DNA of 64,000 nt, from the NCBI GenBank assembly GCA_964543195.1, contig CAZIXF010000004.1, positions 1-64,000 on the forward strand, in the 5' to 3' direction. Position 1 is the stretch's first letter. Every line of letters begins with the position of its first letter. Below, in pieces: positions 44,660 through 54,240 of the stretch. The stretch is from JAGTVG01 sp964543195 (GTDB lineage: Bacteria; Bacteroidota; Bacteroidia; Cytophagales; Cyclobacteriaceae). The notes below the pieces were generated by a model. That model had not been told where the DNA came from and made no database searches. It worked only from the letters and a program-made list of their open reading frames with translations. A program made the translations under genes and the position numbers.

Positions 44660-47600
44660 ATGGTGGAGAAGGGACTTTTCAGATCGACATTATTGTACGG
44701 CCTTATCATGGTGTTTTTTTCATGCCAGCCTGATAAGGATCAGTTATTCAAGCTTAAAAAGCCTTTTTCTACAGGCATTCATTTCAGCAATGATCTCCAG
44801 GAAACGAACGAAATGAATATCATCATTTATCAGGATTTTTATAGCGGGGGAGGAGTGTCTATTGGTGATATAAACAACGACGGGCTCCCGGATATCTTCT
44901 TTACCGGCAACACGGTTCCTTCACGACTCTATAAGAATGAAGGTAACTGGAATTTCAAAGATATTACAAAGGAAGCAGGACTGCTGGATATGGGACCAGG
45001 ATGGTATACCGGTACTACCATGGTAGATATTAATAATGATGGTTACCTGGATATCTATGTCTGTAAATCCGGAATGCATGAGCCGGAAGACAGAAAAAAC
45101 CTGTTGTTTATCAATCAGGGAGACGGGACGTTTGTCGAGCGGGCAGCGGACTACCGGATCGACCATCCCGGTTATGCTGTGAATGCTACCTTCTTTGATT
45201 ATGACAAAGACGGTGACCTGGATATGTTCCTTGTCAATCAGGGACCAGAAAAATTTGAGAGCGAACAAGTATCCCAAATACGATATAAACCCCATCAGTT
45301 CGCGGGAGATAAACTCTATGAGAATATCGGAGACCGGTTTATTGATGTGACCGAAGAAGCGGGCATAATCAGCTCAATGGTAGGCTTTGGTCATGGAGTA
45401 TCGGTCGGAGATATCAATAATGACGGTTGGGAAGATATCTTCGTGAGCAATGATTTTTTTGAACATGATTATCTCTACCTGAACAATGGCGATAAAACTT
45501 TCACAGAAGTACTGAAATCATCTTTTAAACATACCAGTAAATTTTCCATGGGGAATGATCTTGCCGATTTTAACAATGATGGTCTGCTCGATTTCATTGT
45601 GTTGGATATGATCGCTGAAGGCAATCGACGGTTAAAAGAGAACCTTGGAGGGTCAAACCGGCATGTGTTCAATTACATGGTATCCCGGGGATATCATTAT
45701 CAGTATATGTTCAACACTTTGCAGATGAACAATGGAAACATGAGTTTCAGTGAGATAGGTACGATGGCCGGGATATCCTATACCGACTGGAGTTGGGGTC
45801 CTCTGTTCGCTGATTTTGACAATGATGGATTAAAAGATCTTTTTGTAGCCAATGGGATCAGGAAAGATATCAGAAATATCGACTGGGCGCAGAAATATTT
45901 TGAGTTGATGAAGCTCACAAGCGGCCGGCTTAAGTTCAAAGATTCTGAATGGGAGTACCTACTCTCTTCTATGCCTTCCGAACCTGTCATGAATTACATG
46001 TTCCATAATGAGGGTGACCTTACTTTCAATACGGTTATGAAGGACTGGGGCCTGGATCAGCCTTCATTTTCCAATGGGGCTGCATATGGTGATCTTGATA
46101 ATGACGGTGATCTCGACCTTGTAGTGAATAATATAGATCAGAAAGCGTTTGTCTACGAAAACCGGTCTGATGAATTGGACAATTATAATTTCATTAAAAT
46201 TAAGTTCAAGGGACCCGAAAATAATGTGAATGCTCTGGGGACCAAGGTGAGCTTATATGCAGACGGTAACCATCAATATCAGCAATTTTATCTGACTAGG
46301 GGATACAGGTCGAGTATGGAACCTGTTCTGTTTTTTGGCCTGGGGGAATCCGCTAGGATTGACAGCCTGATCGTAACCTGGCCCGATGGGAAGATCATAA
46401 AAAAATTTGACCTGAAAGTTAACCAATTGCTTGTTCTTGACCATAAATCGGCTGAAGAGGGAAATAATGATCGTAAAAGGAAGAGAATACCTGAATTTAC
46501 CGATGTAAGTGATAGCCTTGGTATCGATTACAGGCATGTGGAGAATGAATTTATCGATTACAATCGGGAACCATTACTCTTGCATCAGATGTCTACACTC
46601 GGACCGTCTATAGCCGTTGGCGATGTAAATGGTGATGGCCGGGATGATTTTTATATCGGCGGTGCTTTTCGTCATCCGGGTCATCTGTACATCCAGCAGC
46701 CGGATGGGACATTTCAGGATTCCAATCCCGGTTTCTGGATGGAAGAACGGCATTTCGAGGATGTGGATGCTGTGTTTTTCGATGCCGATCTGGATGACGA
46801 TATGGATCTTTATGTGGTTAGCGGAGGAAATGAACTTGAAGAAGGGTCACCCGTGCTTCAGGACAGGTTATATATCAATGATGGCAGGGGTAATTTCACC
46901 CGGGGAAAAGAATTGCTCCCTGAATTTACAGTCAGTGGTGGAGTGGTAAAGCCTGCCGATTATGATCAGGATGGCGATCTGGATCTATTTGTCGGATCGA
47001 GACAGGTTCCCAATAACTATCCGATGTCACCTGACAGTTATCTTTTGAAAAATGAAGGAGGCAGATTTATCAATGTAACCGAAGAGGTAATGCCGGACCT
47101 GTTAAATCTGGGCATGGTTACCTCGGCCGAATGGGTAGATATCGACCGGGATCAGGATTTGGACCTGGTAATCGTGGGAGAGTGGATGCCTGTAACCATA
47201 TTGATCAATACGGATGGTGTTTTCAAACGTATGGATAATGCCGGTAATGGCCTCGGTTTTTCCAATGGTTTCTGGTGGAAGATCATAGCATATGATATTG
47301 ATAAGGATGGAGATATGGACCTTATCGCCGGTAATACGGGTCTGAATTACAGGTTTAAAGCCTCTGAAAAGGAACCCTTTACACTGTACAGCTCGGATTT
47401 TAACGACGATGGGAAACGGGATCTGGTCCTTGGTCACTATAATGATAAAATAGAGTATCCGGTCAGGTATATCAGTGAAATTGAGATCGGGATCCCGGAA
47501 GTCAAAGAAAAGTATCCTTCCTATGATGCCTATGCTGTGGCAACCCTTGAAGACGTATATGGAAAAGAGGCGCTTGAAAAAGCTGATCAATTTAAAGCTT

Positions 47601-47980
47601 ATACCTTTACCTCCTCCCTGATCGAGAATAAAGGTGATGGCACGTTCCGGATCAAGCCCTTTGAAAACCGCTTACAGATCAGTAATATCAACTCCATACT
47701 CATATCGGATTTGAATGGAGATAATACGGATGATCTATTAATGGCCGGTAATTTTTATGGCCCGGAAGTACAGACCATCCGGCTCGATGCCGGGGTCGGG
47801 ATCTATATGAGAGGGGATAGTTCGGGAAATTTCACTTTCATACCCCCCTATGAGAGTGGACTTTATATTGAGGGTGATGTGCGGGACGTGCAAAAAATCA
47901 ATTCTTCCCGCGGTGAATTTTTGCTGATCGCGAAAAATAATGCTCTCCTGCAAATCATACGCCTGAATAAGAAGCAATAA
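44660..47980 (+). CDS. FG-GAP/VCBS and ASPIC/UnbV domain lipoprotein, 1106 aa
   Basis: A very large lipoprotein (FFSCQPD, Cys22) with two sets of FG-GAP repeats. Calcium-loop motifs of the type DINNDGLPDIFF, DFNNDGLLDFIV, DLDNDGDLDLVV, DVNGDGRDDFYI and DYDQDGDLDLFV recur through the protein, giving a beta-propeller. An ASPIC/UnbV domain (residues ~510-590, RGYRSSMEPVLFFGLGES) lies between the two sets. Homologues are abundant in carbohydrate-degrading Bacteroidota, usually beside SusC/SusD; here neither is adjacent. The likely role is surface binding or adhesion. Confidence 0.9.
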   Translation: MVEKGLFRSTLLYGLIMVFFSCQPDKDQLFKLKKPFSTGIHFSNDLQETNEMNIIIYQDFYSGGGVSIGDINNDGLPDIFFTGNTVPSRLYKNEGNWNFKDITKEAGLLDMGPGWYTGTTMVDINNDGYLDIYVCKSGMHEPEDRKNLLFINQGDGTFVERAADYRIDHPGYAVNATFFDYDKDGDLDMFLVNQGPEKFESEQVSQIRYKPHQFAGDKLYENIGDRFIDVTEEAGIISSMVGFGHGVSVGDINNDGWEDIFVSNDFFEHDYLYLNNGDKTFTEVLKSSFKHTSKFSMGNDLADFNNDGLLDFIVLDMIAEGNRRLKENLGGSNRHVFNYMVSRGYHYQYMFNTLQMNNGNMSFSEIGTMAGISYTDWSWGPLFADFDNDGLKDLFVANGIRKDIRNIDWAQKYFELMKLTSGRLKFKDSEWEYLLSSMPSEPVMNYMFHNEGDLTFNTVMKDWGLDQPSFSNGAAYGDLDNDGDLDLVVNNIDQKAFVYENRSDELDNYNFIKIKFKGPENNVNALGTKVSLYADGNHQYQQFYLTRGYRSSMEPVLFFGLGESARIDSLIVTWPDGKIIKKFDLKVNQLLVLDHKSAEEGNNDRKRKRIPEFTDVSDSLGIDYRHVENEFIDYNREPLLLHQMSTLGPSIAVGDVNGDGRDDFYIGGAFRHPGHLYIQQPDGTFQDSNPGFWMEERHFEDVDAVFFDADLDDDMDLYVVSGGNELEEGSPVLQDRLYINDGRGNFTRGKELLPEFTVSGGVVKPADYDQDGDLDLFVGSRQVPNNYPMSPDSYLLKNEGGRFINVTEEVMPDLLNLGMVTSAEWVDIDRDQDLDLVIVGEWMPVTILINTDGVFKRMDNAGNGLGFSNGFWWKIIAYDIDKDGDMDLIAGNTGLNYRFKASEKEPFTLYSSDFNDDGKRDLVLGHYNDKIEYPVRYISEIEIGIPEVKEKYPSYDAYAVATLEDVYGKEALEKADQFKAYTFTSSLIENKGDGTFRIKPFENRLQISNINSILISDLNGDNTDDLLMAGNFYGPEVQTIRLDAGVGIYMRGDSSGNFTFIPPYESGLYIEGDVRDVQKINSSRGEFLLIAKNNALLQIIRLNKKQ

Positions 47981-47999
47981 AATGAGCTCCCGGATACCT

Positions 48000-48863
48000 T
48001 TATTCAGCAGCCAAATCGGATTTTTCAGAACTTCCTTTTTGGTTTTTTAGTTTCTTCTTTTCTTCTTCCTCTTTTTTCTTTCTTCGCTCTTCCCTGTGTT
48101 TTTTATCTTCTTCTTCCTCTTTTTTCTTCTCGGATGTGTGTTCCTCAACAGATTTCCGATGTTCGGTATCACCCTGGACTCCTTTGCGACGTTCGTCAAG
48201 TTCAACCACATGTTTGGATTTACCATATATGAGCATAATATCCCCTTCCTCGATCTCGGTGTCCTTGTCAGGAACCCCTAAATACGAGCCATCGGTCCTT
48301 GTAATTCCCAGCACATTCACTCCTTCTTTGCGCAGATCAAGCTCTTCCAGGGTTTTGTTAACTAGCCAGTCATCTTCTTCCACCTTAAGCTGATAAATAC
48401 TGTATTCTCCGCTCAGTCTAAGCAAGCCTGCGTAATCCCGTACATTCAGATCGGTATATTTTTCAAGTAATCGTGAAATGAACCTGGATATGAGCTTATC
48501 TGCCGTAGAACTTGTGGCCAGTAAAAATAATAAAATCATCGATCCCACCAGTATTCCTATCTTCATCCAGGCATCTGTACCCTGGTCGCTGAAATCAATA
48601 AAGGTTAATATCAATGTGGCCACCGCGGTGATGATCCCGGCATTTCCCACAAGCATCAACCCCATTACTATCCTTCTCCTTACCGGGTGATTTGTAACAC
48701 TTTCCGCTTCCTGGGTTGTAAAACCTACTCCTGTAAGGGCTGACCTCGCCTGGAAACTGGCTGCTTCCTTTGACAATCCCGTATGGGACAGGGATATTGA
48801 AGCGATCTTGGTGATCAGCATTGAAAGAGCAATGATTACTATCAGAGATATTAATGAACCCAT
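48000..48863 (-). CDS. membrane protein with an RCK_C (TrkA-C) domain
   Basis: A 287-residue protein. The N terminus has about three membrane spans (residues 1-22, 70-90, 100-120). An RCK_C/TrkA-C domain at about 145-225 reads LKVEEDDWLVNKTLEELDLRKEGVNVLGI...YLGVPDKDTEIEEGDIMLIYG. A highly charged Lys/Glu tail follows (~235-287). There is no pore signature or TrkA-N Rossmann domain. It probably binds a small ligand and regulates ion or solute movement; related proteins are annotated as TrkA C-terminal domain-containing. Confidence 0.82.
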   Translation of the reverse strand: MGSLISLIVIIALSMLITKIASISLSHTGLSKEAASFQARSALTGVGFTTQEAESVTNHPVRRRIVMGLMLVGNAGIITAVATLILTFIDFSDQGTDAWMKIGILVGSMILLFLLATSSTADKLISRFISRLLEKYTDLNVRDYAGLLRLSGEYSIYQLKVEEDDWLVNKTLEELDLRKEGVNVLGITRTDGSYLGVPDKDTEIEEGDIMLIYGKSKHVVELDERRKGVQGDTEHRKSVEEHTSEKKKEEEEDKKHREERRKKKEEEEKKKLKNQKGSSEKSDLAAE

Positions 48864-49077
48864 AATATTGTAAATAAGGATTTACACGACCAATAAAATA
48901 TACTAAAATAAAAGGAATAGATGTAAAGATCTTCCATATACATTATTTAGCCTGAATGCGATACCGGAGGTAGATACAGGTAAAATATTTGGAAACTGAG
49001 GTGGTGAACAGATAGGTAATTATAGAGATAAATGATTAGAAACCGGCATTAATGGAAAATGCGTAGAATTACACAAG

Positions 49078-49440
49078 TCATCGACTCTCATCCCACAATT
49101 TTTCAGATCTTCGGATTATATGGTCGATATAGTTTTCCGGAAATTCCAGGATACTGGCCATTTCGCGTATATATTCAATTTCTTTTTCATGAATTTTACC
49201 GTCGATGATCGCCATCAGAACAGCATCCGCGAGTTGTTCCTCCTTATCATCCCGGTTGTTTTGTATCTCGATTTTAATATTTTCAGCCCGGCTGATCGTC
49301 TGATCTATCTCCTCCCTGGTGAAGCCAAATATCAACGACTTTTCAAGTAAAAACTCTTTTTCGATCTCATCCATTTTTCCATCGGCAAGTGCTATGACGA
49401 TGAGGTTTTTAAGGTGTTGTTTTTTAACGGATTCAATCAT
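49078..49440 (-). CDS. TerB-like helical protein
   Basis: A 120-residue all-helical protein from ATG 49440, which has a purine-rich GGAAGAGAAGGAA upstream; a longer frame opens at 49482. Two related halves carry LIVIALADGKMDEIEKEFL and AVLMAIIDGKIHEKEIEYI, the acidic D-G-x-x-x-x-x-E pattern of TerB/DjlA-type domains. Cytosolic; function unknown. No other ter genes are nearby. Confidence 0.75.
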   Translation of the reverse strand: MIESVKKQHLKNLIVIALADGKMDEIEKEFLLEKSLIFGFTREEIDQTISRAENIKIEIQNNRDDKEEQLADAVLMAIIDGKIHEKEIEYIREMASILEFPENYIDHIIRRSEKLWDESR

Positions 49441-49535
49441 AATATATTCCTTCTCTTCCATTCGATTAATTACGGAAGGCATCGATTAGGTAACCGGATC
49501 AAAGGATCTGAAAGCCGAAGCGGAGGGATTTCAGG

Positions 49536-49829
49536 CGTCACTCCGATTTATCCACTGAAATGAAATGAAGGGGGAGGCGAAGCCCCGGTTACCGAAAGGG
49601 GGGATTGCCGCGTCGTCGTCCTTGCGGTCTTCTCCTCGCAATGACGTTACTGAACGAACCGTCACTCCGATTTATCCACTGAAATGAAATGAAGGGGGAG
49701 GCGAAGCCCCGGTTACCGAAAGGGGGGATTGCCGCGTCGTCGTCCTTGCGGTCTTCTCCTCGCAATGACGTTACTGAACGAACCGTCACTCCGATTTATC
49801 CACTGAAATGAAATGAAGGGGGAGGCGAA
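49536..49829. repeat. 124-bp tandem repeat, 2.4 copies
   Basis: Copies start at 49536, 49660 and 49784 (exact 124-base spacing). The third is cut at 49829, where the sequence changes from GGCGAAGCCCC to GGCGAAACCG. Each unit begins CGTCACTCCGATTTATCC and contains TCGTCGTCCTTGCGG and CCTCGCAATGACGTTAC. The latter parts resemble the repeat at 1-76. The interval 49483-49975 otherwise holds no gene. A weaker relative (GAGAATCCCATGTCGTC) is at 49930-49946. Confidence 0.9.
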
Positions 49830-49975
49830 ACCGTGGGAGTTCCCCGGTCAGGGATCCACATTCCCTTTATTGAGAATCCCATGTGGCAGGCTTCCAGGAC
49901 CGGCTCTTTTGAAATATGATCAGTAAATGGAGAATCCCATGTCGTCTACGGCTCCTTCCCGGGATGATGGATAAT

Positions 49976-52948
49976 TCAATACAGAAATTCATCGAAAGTA
50001 AGGGAAATATAATAGATAGCACCCATTTCCGGTCCGCCATAATTCATCACATACTGATTATTGAGCATGTTATCTGCCCCAAGCTTTATTACTGAATTCA
50101 GGTCCGGCATCCTGAAACTGATCTGCGCGTCTATGGTACTCACTTCCTGCACTTGACCTATCGCAAAGGTCGATTCCCAGAGAAAAGCACTTTGCCATCT
50201 GAAGTTTATGTTAAAACCAATGCGTTCGGTAATTCTTCGATTACTGAGTTGGAGATTGAACTTATGTTCAGGTGTGTTGAAGGCAAATCTGAAATCCGGA
50301 TTTTCCTGTTGCATTTGTTCATTCAACCTGTTCCAGTTCCAGTTTCCTCCCAAAAGGTATCCCTGTGGCAGGCTGTAGTTTATTCCCAGGGCTGTGCCAT
50401 AGGCTGCAATTTTCTCGTTAAAATTAGTGGCCATATCGAACGTATTATCCGAATTGCCATTTAGGAGGGAGGCACGGGAAAGAAGCCGGAAGGCCGGATC
50501 TGTGTTATCAATATCCCCATTGGCCTTTCTTACCCTGTAGGCACCTATAAAATTATCATAGGTATTATAATAAGCTACGGCATCCAGGTATATTTTATCC
50601 CATATCAATCCTTTATAACCCATTTCAAGGGATCGGATATTTTCCGGACCCACGGGATCATAAGGTTCTGATTCTACCAGTATATCCCGAAGGTTGTTAT
50701 CAAGCAGGGCTTCCTGGGTTGCCCCCGCATCCAGTATGGCCTCGGTATAGGCCTGAACGGATGAAAGGGTATATGAATTTTGATCTACCTGATATTTTCG
50801 TGCATACTGTGGTAATCCACCCAGTAATCGCCGGCTTACAATATCCAGATCAATATGCTGATTCTGGGTTGTAGGGTTTCTGAATCCCGTCTGGAAAGAA
50901 AAACGTAAAGCCTGATTATCATACCATTTATAAATGGCAGAGATCCTGGGACTGATCAACCCTTTAAAATTTTCATTCTTATCGTACCGTACGGATCCCT
51001 GAAATCTCATCTTATCTTCCAGAAATTTCTTGCCTGCCTGTACAAATCCACCATATTCATTAACACTTAGTCCGCCCCGGTCATCGAATATGGTACCATT
51101 CGATCTGAGATTGAACTGCCGGTACATGATTCCAGCCTGCAGGTCAAACAAGGGGATCTCATTTTTAAAATCATAATAGGCATCGAATTGTATCATATTG
51201 GACTTATCGGCAAAGGTAGCGCCCTTTGGAAGCGTTTCGTCAAGTGCTGTTTGTCTGGCTTGCTCAAATTGAGGGGTTCCGGGTACGTAACGTCCTATAT
51301 CGGCCCGTTGCCTGGCATACATATGGGCTTCCTCCTGGATTGTTATTCTGTCTTTACCGGTCAGGTTTATCAGTTCTTCATCCGAAAGACCGGTAAGTTC
51401 ACCGGGATCAAGCTGCTGATTATATAAATACCGTAAATAATCGACTGCATAACCACCCAGCCAATGGCCTGCATTGGCATTGTCCTGTCCCCATTTTTCG
51501 CTGATCCATTGTTCATTGATTTTCAATGCCAGGAATTCCGCAATATAGGAATCACCCGAATTTTCAAGAGTGGTATACCCTCTTACAAGAAAATTATCAC
51601 TTTTCAGTTCGAGTTTATGCTGTCCGATCTTAAAATTGACCAGAGAATAGCGTTGAGCGCCAGTATAGACCGAAGTGCCGTAACCCCAGTTAAAGGCGTA
51701 CAATGCTTCGATCTTATCTGTAATCCGGTAATGAAGACTGGAATTGATCTTGAGATTTTCAGCATCATAATCTACAAGATGCTGTTCTTCCCAGGGTGTT
51801 AAGGTTACCGTGGTGCTGGGAAGGTCTCCGGCATTGGCATAATCCAGTGCGGTAAGGTTATTGCCCGGATCGAATGATCCGTAGGAAGTAGCATGAGCCG
51901 GCCAGTTTGGAGCAAGGGAAAATATGGCAAGGTTAACCCCAGCTTCATCGCCATGTTTATGGACCAGATCGCTTCCGGGATTAAAGGAAAGATCACCCTG
52001 CCGTTCAGGCACATTATCATCGAAGTTCCTGCCCCACCAGTCTTCGGCTTTCATATAAGAAGCATTTACCTTGAGGGCTATTTTGTCTTTAAATGCCTTT
52101 GCATATCGTATACCTCCATGGTACAACGGGGTGACCGGCTGGTATTCGTGGTTGATATGATTGATCCCTGTTTTTACAAAGGCACTCACACCGGGGTATA
52201 AAAAGGGATCTTTGCTGTTAATGAGGATTAAGCCATTGAATGCATTGGGACCGTATAAGGCAGAAGAGGCGCCCGGTATGAATTCAACACTTTCCACATC
52301 CAGCATGGAAGGTCCATTCAAATTTCCAATAGGAAAATTCAATGCCGGAGCCTGCGTATCCATGCCATCAATAAGCTGGACAATTCTTACATTACTTGTA
52401 GAGGAAAATCCTCTGGCATTGAGCACCTGAAAGTTTATACTGCTATGGTTTAAATCAATGCCTTTTAAACTCCCCAATGCTTTGTAATAGGTGTCGGGGG
52501 CAGATTCCTGGATCGAAAGTATATCCATTTTTTCAACGGTAACCGGTGATTCAAACACTTTTTCCTCATAACGGGAGGCTGATATGATCACTTCCTGACC
52601 GATAAAAACACTGGATGGTAATGCTATATCCAAATTGACTATCCGGTTATTTTCAATCATGTCATCAGTCACAGTTCGGTTTACTGTTTCATGGCCTACA
52701 AAAGAAAAATATATCGTTTGAGGGGGAGATTGTCGGACATTCAGAGAATAATTACCATGGCGGTCTGTTATGGTTCCGGATACCAATCCATCCAGTATCA
52801 CATTCACTCCGGCAATGGGATTACCCGTTTCCTCATCAGTAACCGTACCCTTAACGGTAAACCCTTCCTGTCCGGAACAAACGGTAAACAGGGAAAATAT
52901 TAATATAAAAAACAGGACAGTCCCGATGAATAATGAGCTTTTCATCAT
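49976..52948 (-). CDS. TonB-dependent receptor, 990 aa
   Basis: An outer-membrane receptor with a signal peptide ending VCSGQ and a carboxypeptidase-like domain (~30-110, GTVTDEETGNPIAGVNVIL). The plug (~130-260) has NARGFSSTSNVRIVQLIDG and SVEFIPGASSALYGPNAFNG, and a long barrel ends in YISLTFDEFLY. It has the size and domain order of Bacteroidota TonB receptors but no adjacent SusD, so its ligand is open. It is the last gene before the repeats and lies 59 bases from gldC. Confidence 0.93.
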   Translation of the reverse strand: MMKSSLFIGTVLFFILIFSLFTVCSGQEGFTVKGTVTDEETGNPIAGVNVILDGLVSGTITDRHGNYSLNVRQSPPQTIYFSFVGHETVNRTVTDDMIENNRIVNLDIALPSSVFIGQEVIISASRYEEKVFESPVTVEKMDILSIQESAPDTYYKALGSLKGIDLNHSSINFQVLNARGFSSTSNVRIVQLIDGMDTQAPALNFPIGNLNGPSMLDVESVEFIPGASSALYGPNAFNGLILINSKDPFLYPGVSAFVKTGINHINHEYQPVTPLYHGGIRYAKAFKDKIALKVNASYMKAEDWWGRNFDDNVPERQGDLSFNPGSDLVHKHGDEAGVNLAIFSLAPNWPAHATSYGSFDPGNNLTALDYANAGDLPSTTVTLTPWEEQHLVDYDAENLKINSSLHYRITDKIEALYAFNWGYGTSVYTGAQRYSLVNFKIGQHKLELKSDNFLVRGYTTLENSGDSYIAEFLALKINEQWISEKWGQDNANAGHWLGGYAVDYLRYLYNQQLDPGELTGLSDEELINLTGKDRITIQEEAHMYARQRADIGRYVPGTPQFEQARQTALDETLPKGATFADKSNMIQFDAYYDFKNEIPLFDLQAGIMYRQFNLRSNGTIFDDRGGLSVNEYGGFVQAGKKFLEDKMRFQGSVRYDKNENFKGLISPRISAIYKWYDNQALRFSFQTGFRNPTTQNQHIDLDIVSRRLLGGLPQYARKYQVDQNSYTLSSVQAYTEAILDAGATQEALLDNNLRDILVESEPYDPVGPENIRSLEMGYKGLIWDKIYLDAVAYYNTYDNFIGAYRVRKANGDIDNTDPAFRLLSRASLLNGNSDNTFDMATNFNEKIAAYGTALGINYSLPQGYLLGGNWNWNRLNEQMQQENPDFRFAFNTPEHKFNLQLSNRRITERIGFNINFRWQSAFLWESTFAIGQVQEVSTIDAQISFRMPDLNSVIKLGADNMLNNQYVMNYGGPEMGAIYYISLTFDEFLY

Positions 52949-53007
52949 TAGAAAAAACTGTAATGGGTTGCCATTGTATATCAGGCAAGTTACGGAAGTT
53001 TTTTAAA

Positions 53008-53340
53008 TTATTTGTAGTCTTTGTTGCGGATATATTCTACGAATTTATCGCATAGCTTATTTACTTCACCGGATAAATAGGTGTCGCCGGTTGCATTCAG
53101 GAGCGTCTGTGAAAGTCCACCAAGCGTATCCACATAAAATTTCTCCATTTCATCGATCTGCATGTTTTTTGTCCAGAGATCTAATTTTAAGGTATTCTGC
53201 TGTTCTCCATCCCAGATGCTGCAGGCCACGGCTTTCGTTTCCATAGGCTGGTTACCCGTGTCGGAAGCCTGCCAGTTGATCTTTTCAGGAATATTCTTTT
53301 CATCAAGTTGTACCTGGAATGAAATACTTGATTTTCTCAT
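53008..53340 (-). CDS. gldC: gliding motility protein GldC
   Basis: A 110-residue cytosolic protein characteristic of Bacteroidota. Family features are the N-terminal SSISFQVQLDEKNIPEKINW, MQIDEMEKFYVDTLGGL, and the C-terminal LCDKFVEYIRN. GldC is found beside gliding/T9SS genes in some gliding species but is also present in non-gliders, so it does not prove motility. The next gene upstream is an M48 peptidase, 45 bases away. Confidence 0.92.
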   Translation of the reverse strand: MRKSSISFQVQLDEKNIPEKINWQASDTGNQPMETKAVACSIWDGEQQNTLKLDLWTKNMQIDEMEKFYVDTLGGLSQTLLNATGDTYLSGEVNKLCDKFVEYIRNKDYK

Positions 53341-53385
53341 GAGCCTAATTGGTTTAGATCAAAATTTTTTTAATGCATTTGGTGA

Positions 53386-54192
53386 TCATGGGAGACTGTT
53401 CTTGAAGTCATCGTACGAACCGGGATCAAAATCTGTTGTGCTGCATTGTTCTTCAAGGGCTTTGTCATCTATTTCGTCAATCCTGTCGCATGGATCGGGA
53501 TGCGTACTCAACCAGACAAGGCCTGAATTACATTGACCTTCATCCCGTATCTTTCGGAAGAATCCGGCAGCGCCATTACATGCATAAGATGTTTCTGCCA
53601 GATATAGGACTGAATTGGCATCCGCTTCGGTTTCAAATTTACGACTATAACTCAGCCCGGCAAGGGTTCCGGCAATTTGTCCGGCAAGCTGCTCGAGTGT
53701 GCCGGGATCTTTTCCGAGTACCACATTCAATAAAAAGCTTATTCCATATTGATTCTGTAGCTGCCTGCTGCCATGTCGCAGGTCGGCATGGGCTATTTCA
53801 TGACCCAATACGCCGGCAAGGTGATCTTCGGTATCGAGATATTTGATAAGTCCGGTATACACGTATATGAAACCACCCGGTGTGGCGAATGCATTCAGCA
53901 CTTCATCATCGTGAACAATTTTTACATCCCAGACAAATTCATCTCTATATTGAACCTGGCCTGAATTAAGTATACGATCTACTATTGCCTTCAAATGATC
54001 ATAAGCTTCCTTGTATTCATCGGGATCCAGGATCGTATACATGGATGTATCGGATTCGATCTGTTCCGATACCTGTTGACCAAGGGCCACATCATCCTGT
54101 ACCGAAAATAACACGACATTATCATTCTTGTCGCAGGAATGAATGATCAGTCCTGATATGACCAGTACTGCAGCTAATGTTATTTTTTTCAT
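53386..54192 (-). CDS. M48-family metallopeptidase lipoprotein
   Basis: A 268-residue lipoprotein or secreted protein (signal with IIHSC, Cys20). The zinc motif HEIAHADLRHG is at about 130-140, preceded by AFATPGGFIYVYTGL, which is typical of BepA/YfgC-type M48 peptidases. The third ligand lies in ETEADANSVLYLAE, and STHPDPCDRIDEI closes the domain. It is likely to act in envelope protein quality control in the periplasm. It lies between ribF and gldC on the minus strand with 45-48 base gaps. Confidence 0.9.
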   Translation of the reverse strand: MKKITLAAVLVISGLIIHSCDKNDNVVLFSVQDDVALGQQVSEQIESDTSMYTILDPDEYKEAYDHLKAIVDRILNSGQVQYRDEFVWDVKIVHDDEVLNAFATPGGFIYVYTGLIKYLDTEDHLAGVLGHEIAHADLRHGSRQLQNQYGISFLLNVVLGKDPGTLEQLAGQIAGTLAGLSYSRKFETEADANSVLYLAETSYACNGAAGFFRKIRDEGQCNSGLVWLSTHPDPCDRIDEIDDKALEEQCSTTDFDPGSYDDFKNSLP

Positions 54193-54240
54193 AAGAAAAG
54201 TTTATTAAATGAACGAGATCCTGAATTATTTATTTATAGC

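Noticed and set aside
49589..49789. 66-codon minus-strand frame in the 124-bp repeats
   Set aside because: It is repeat-derived and has internal 124-base periodicity out of frame with any known protein.
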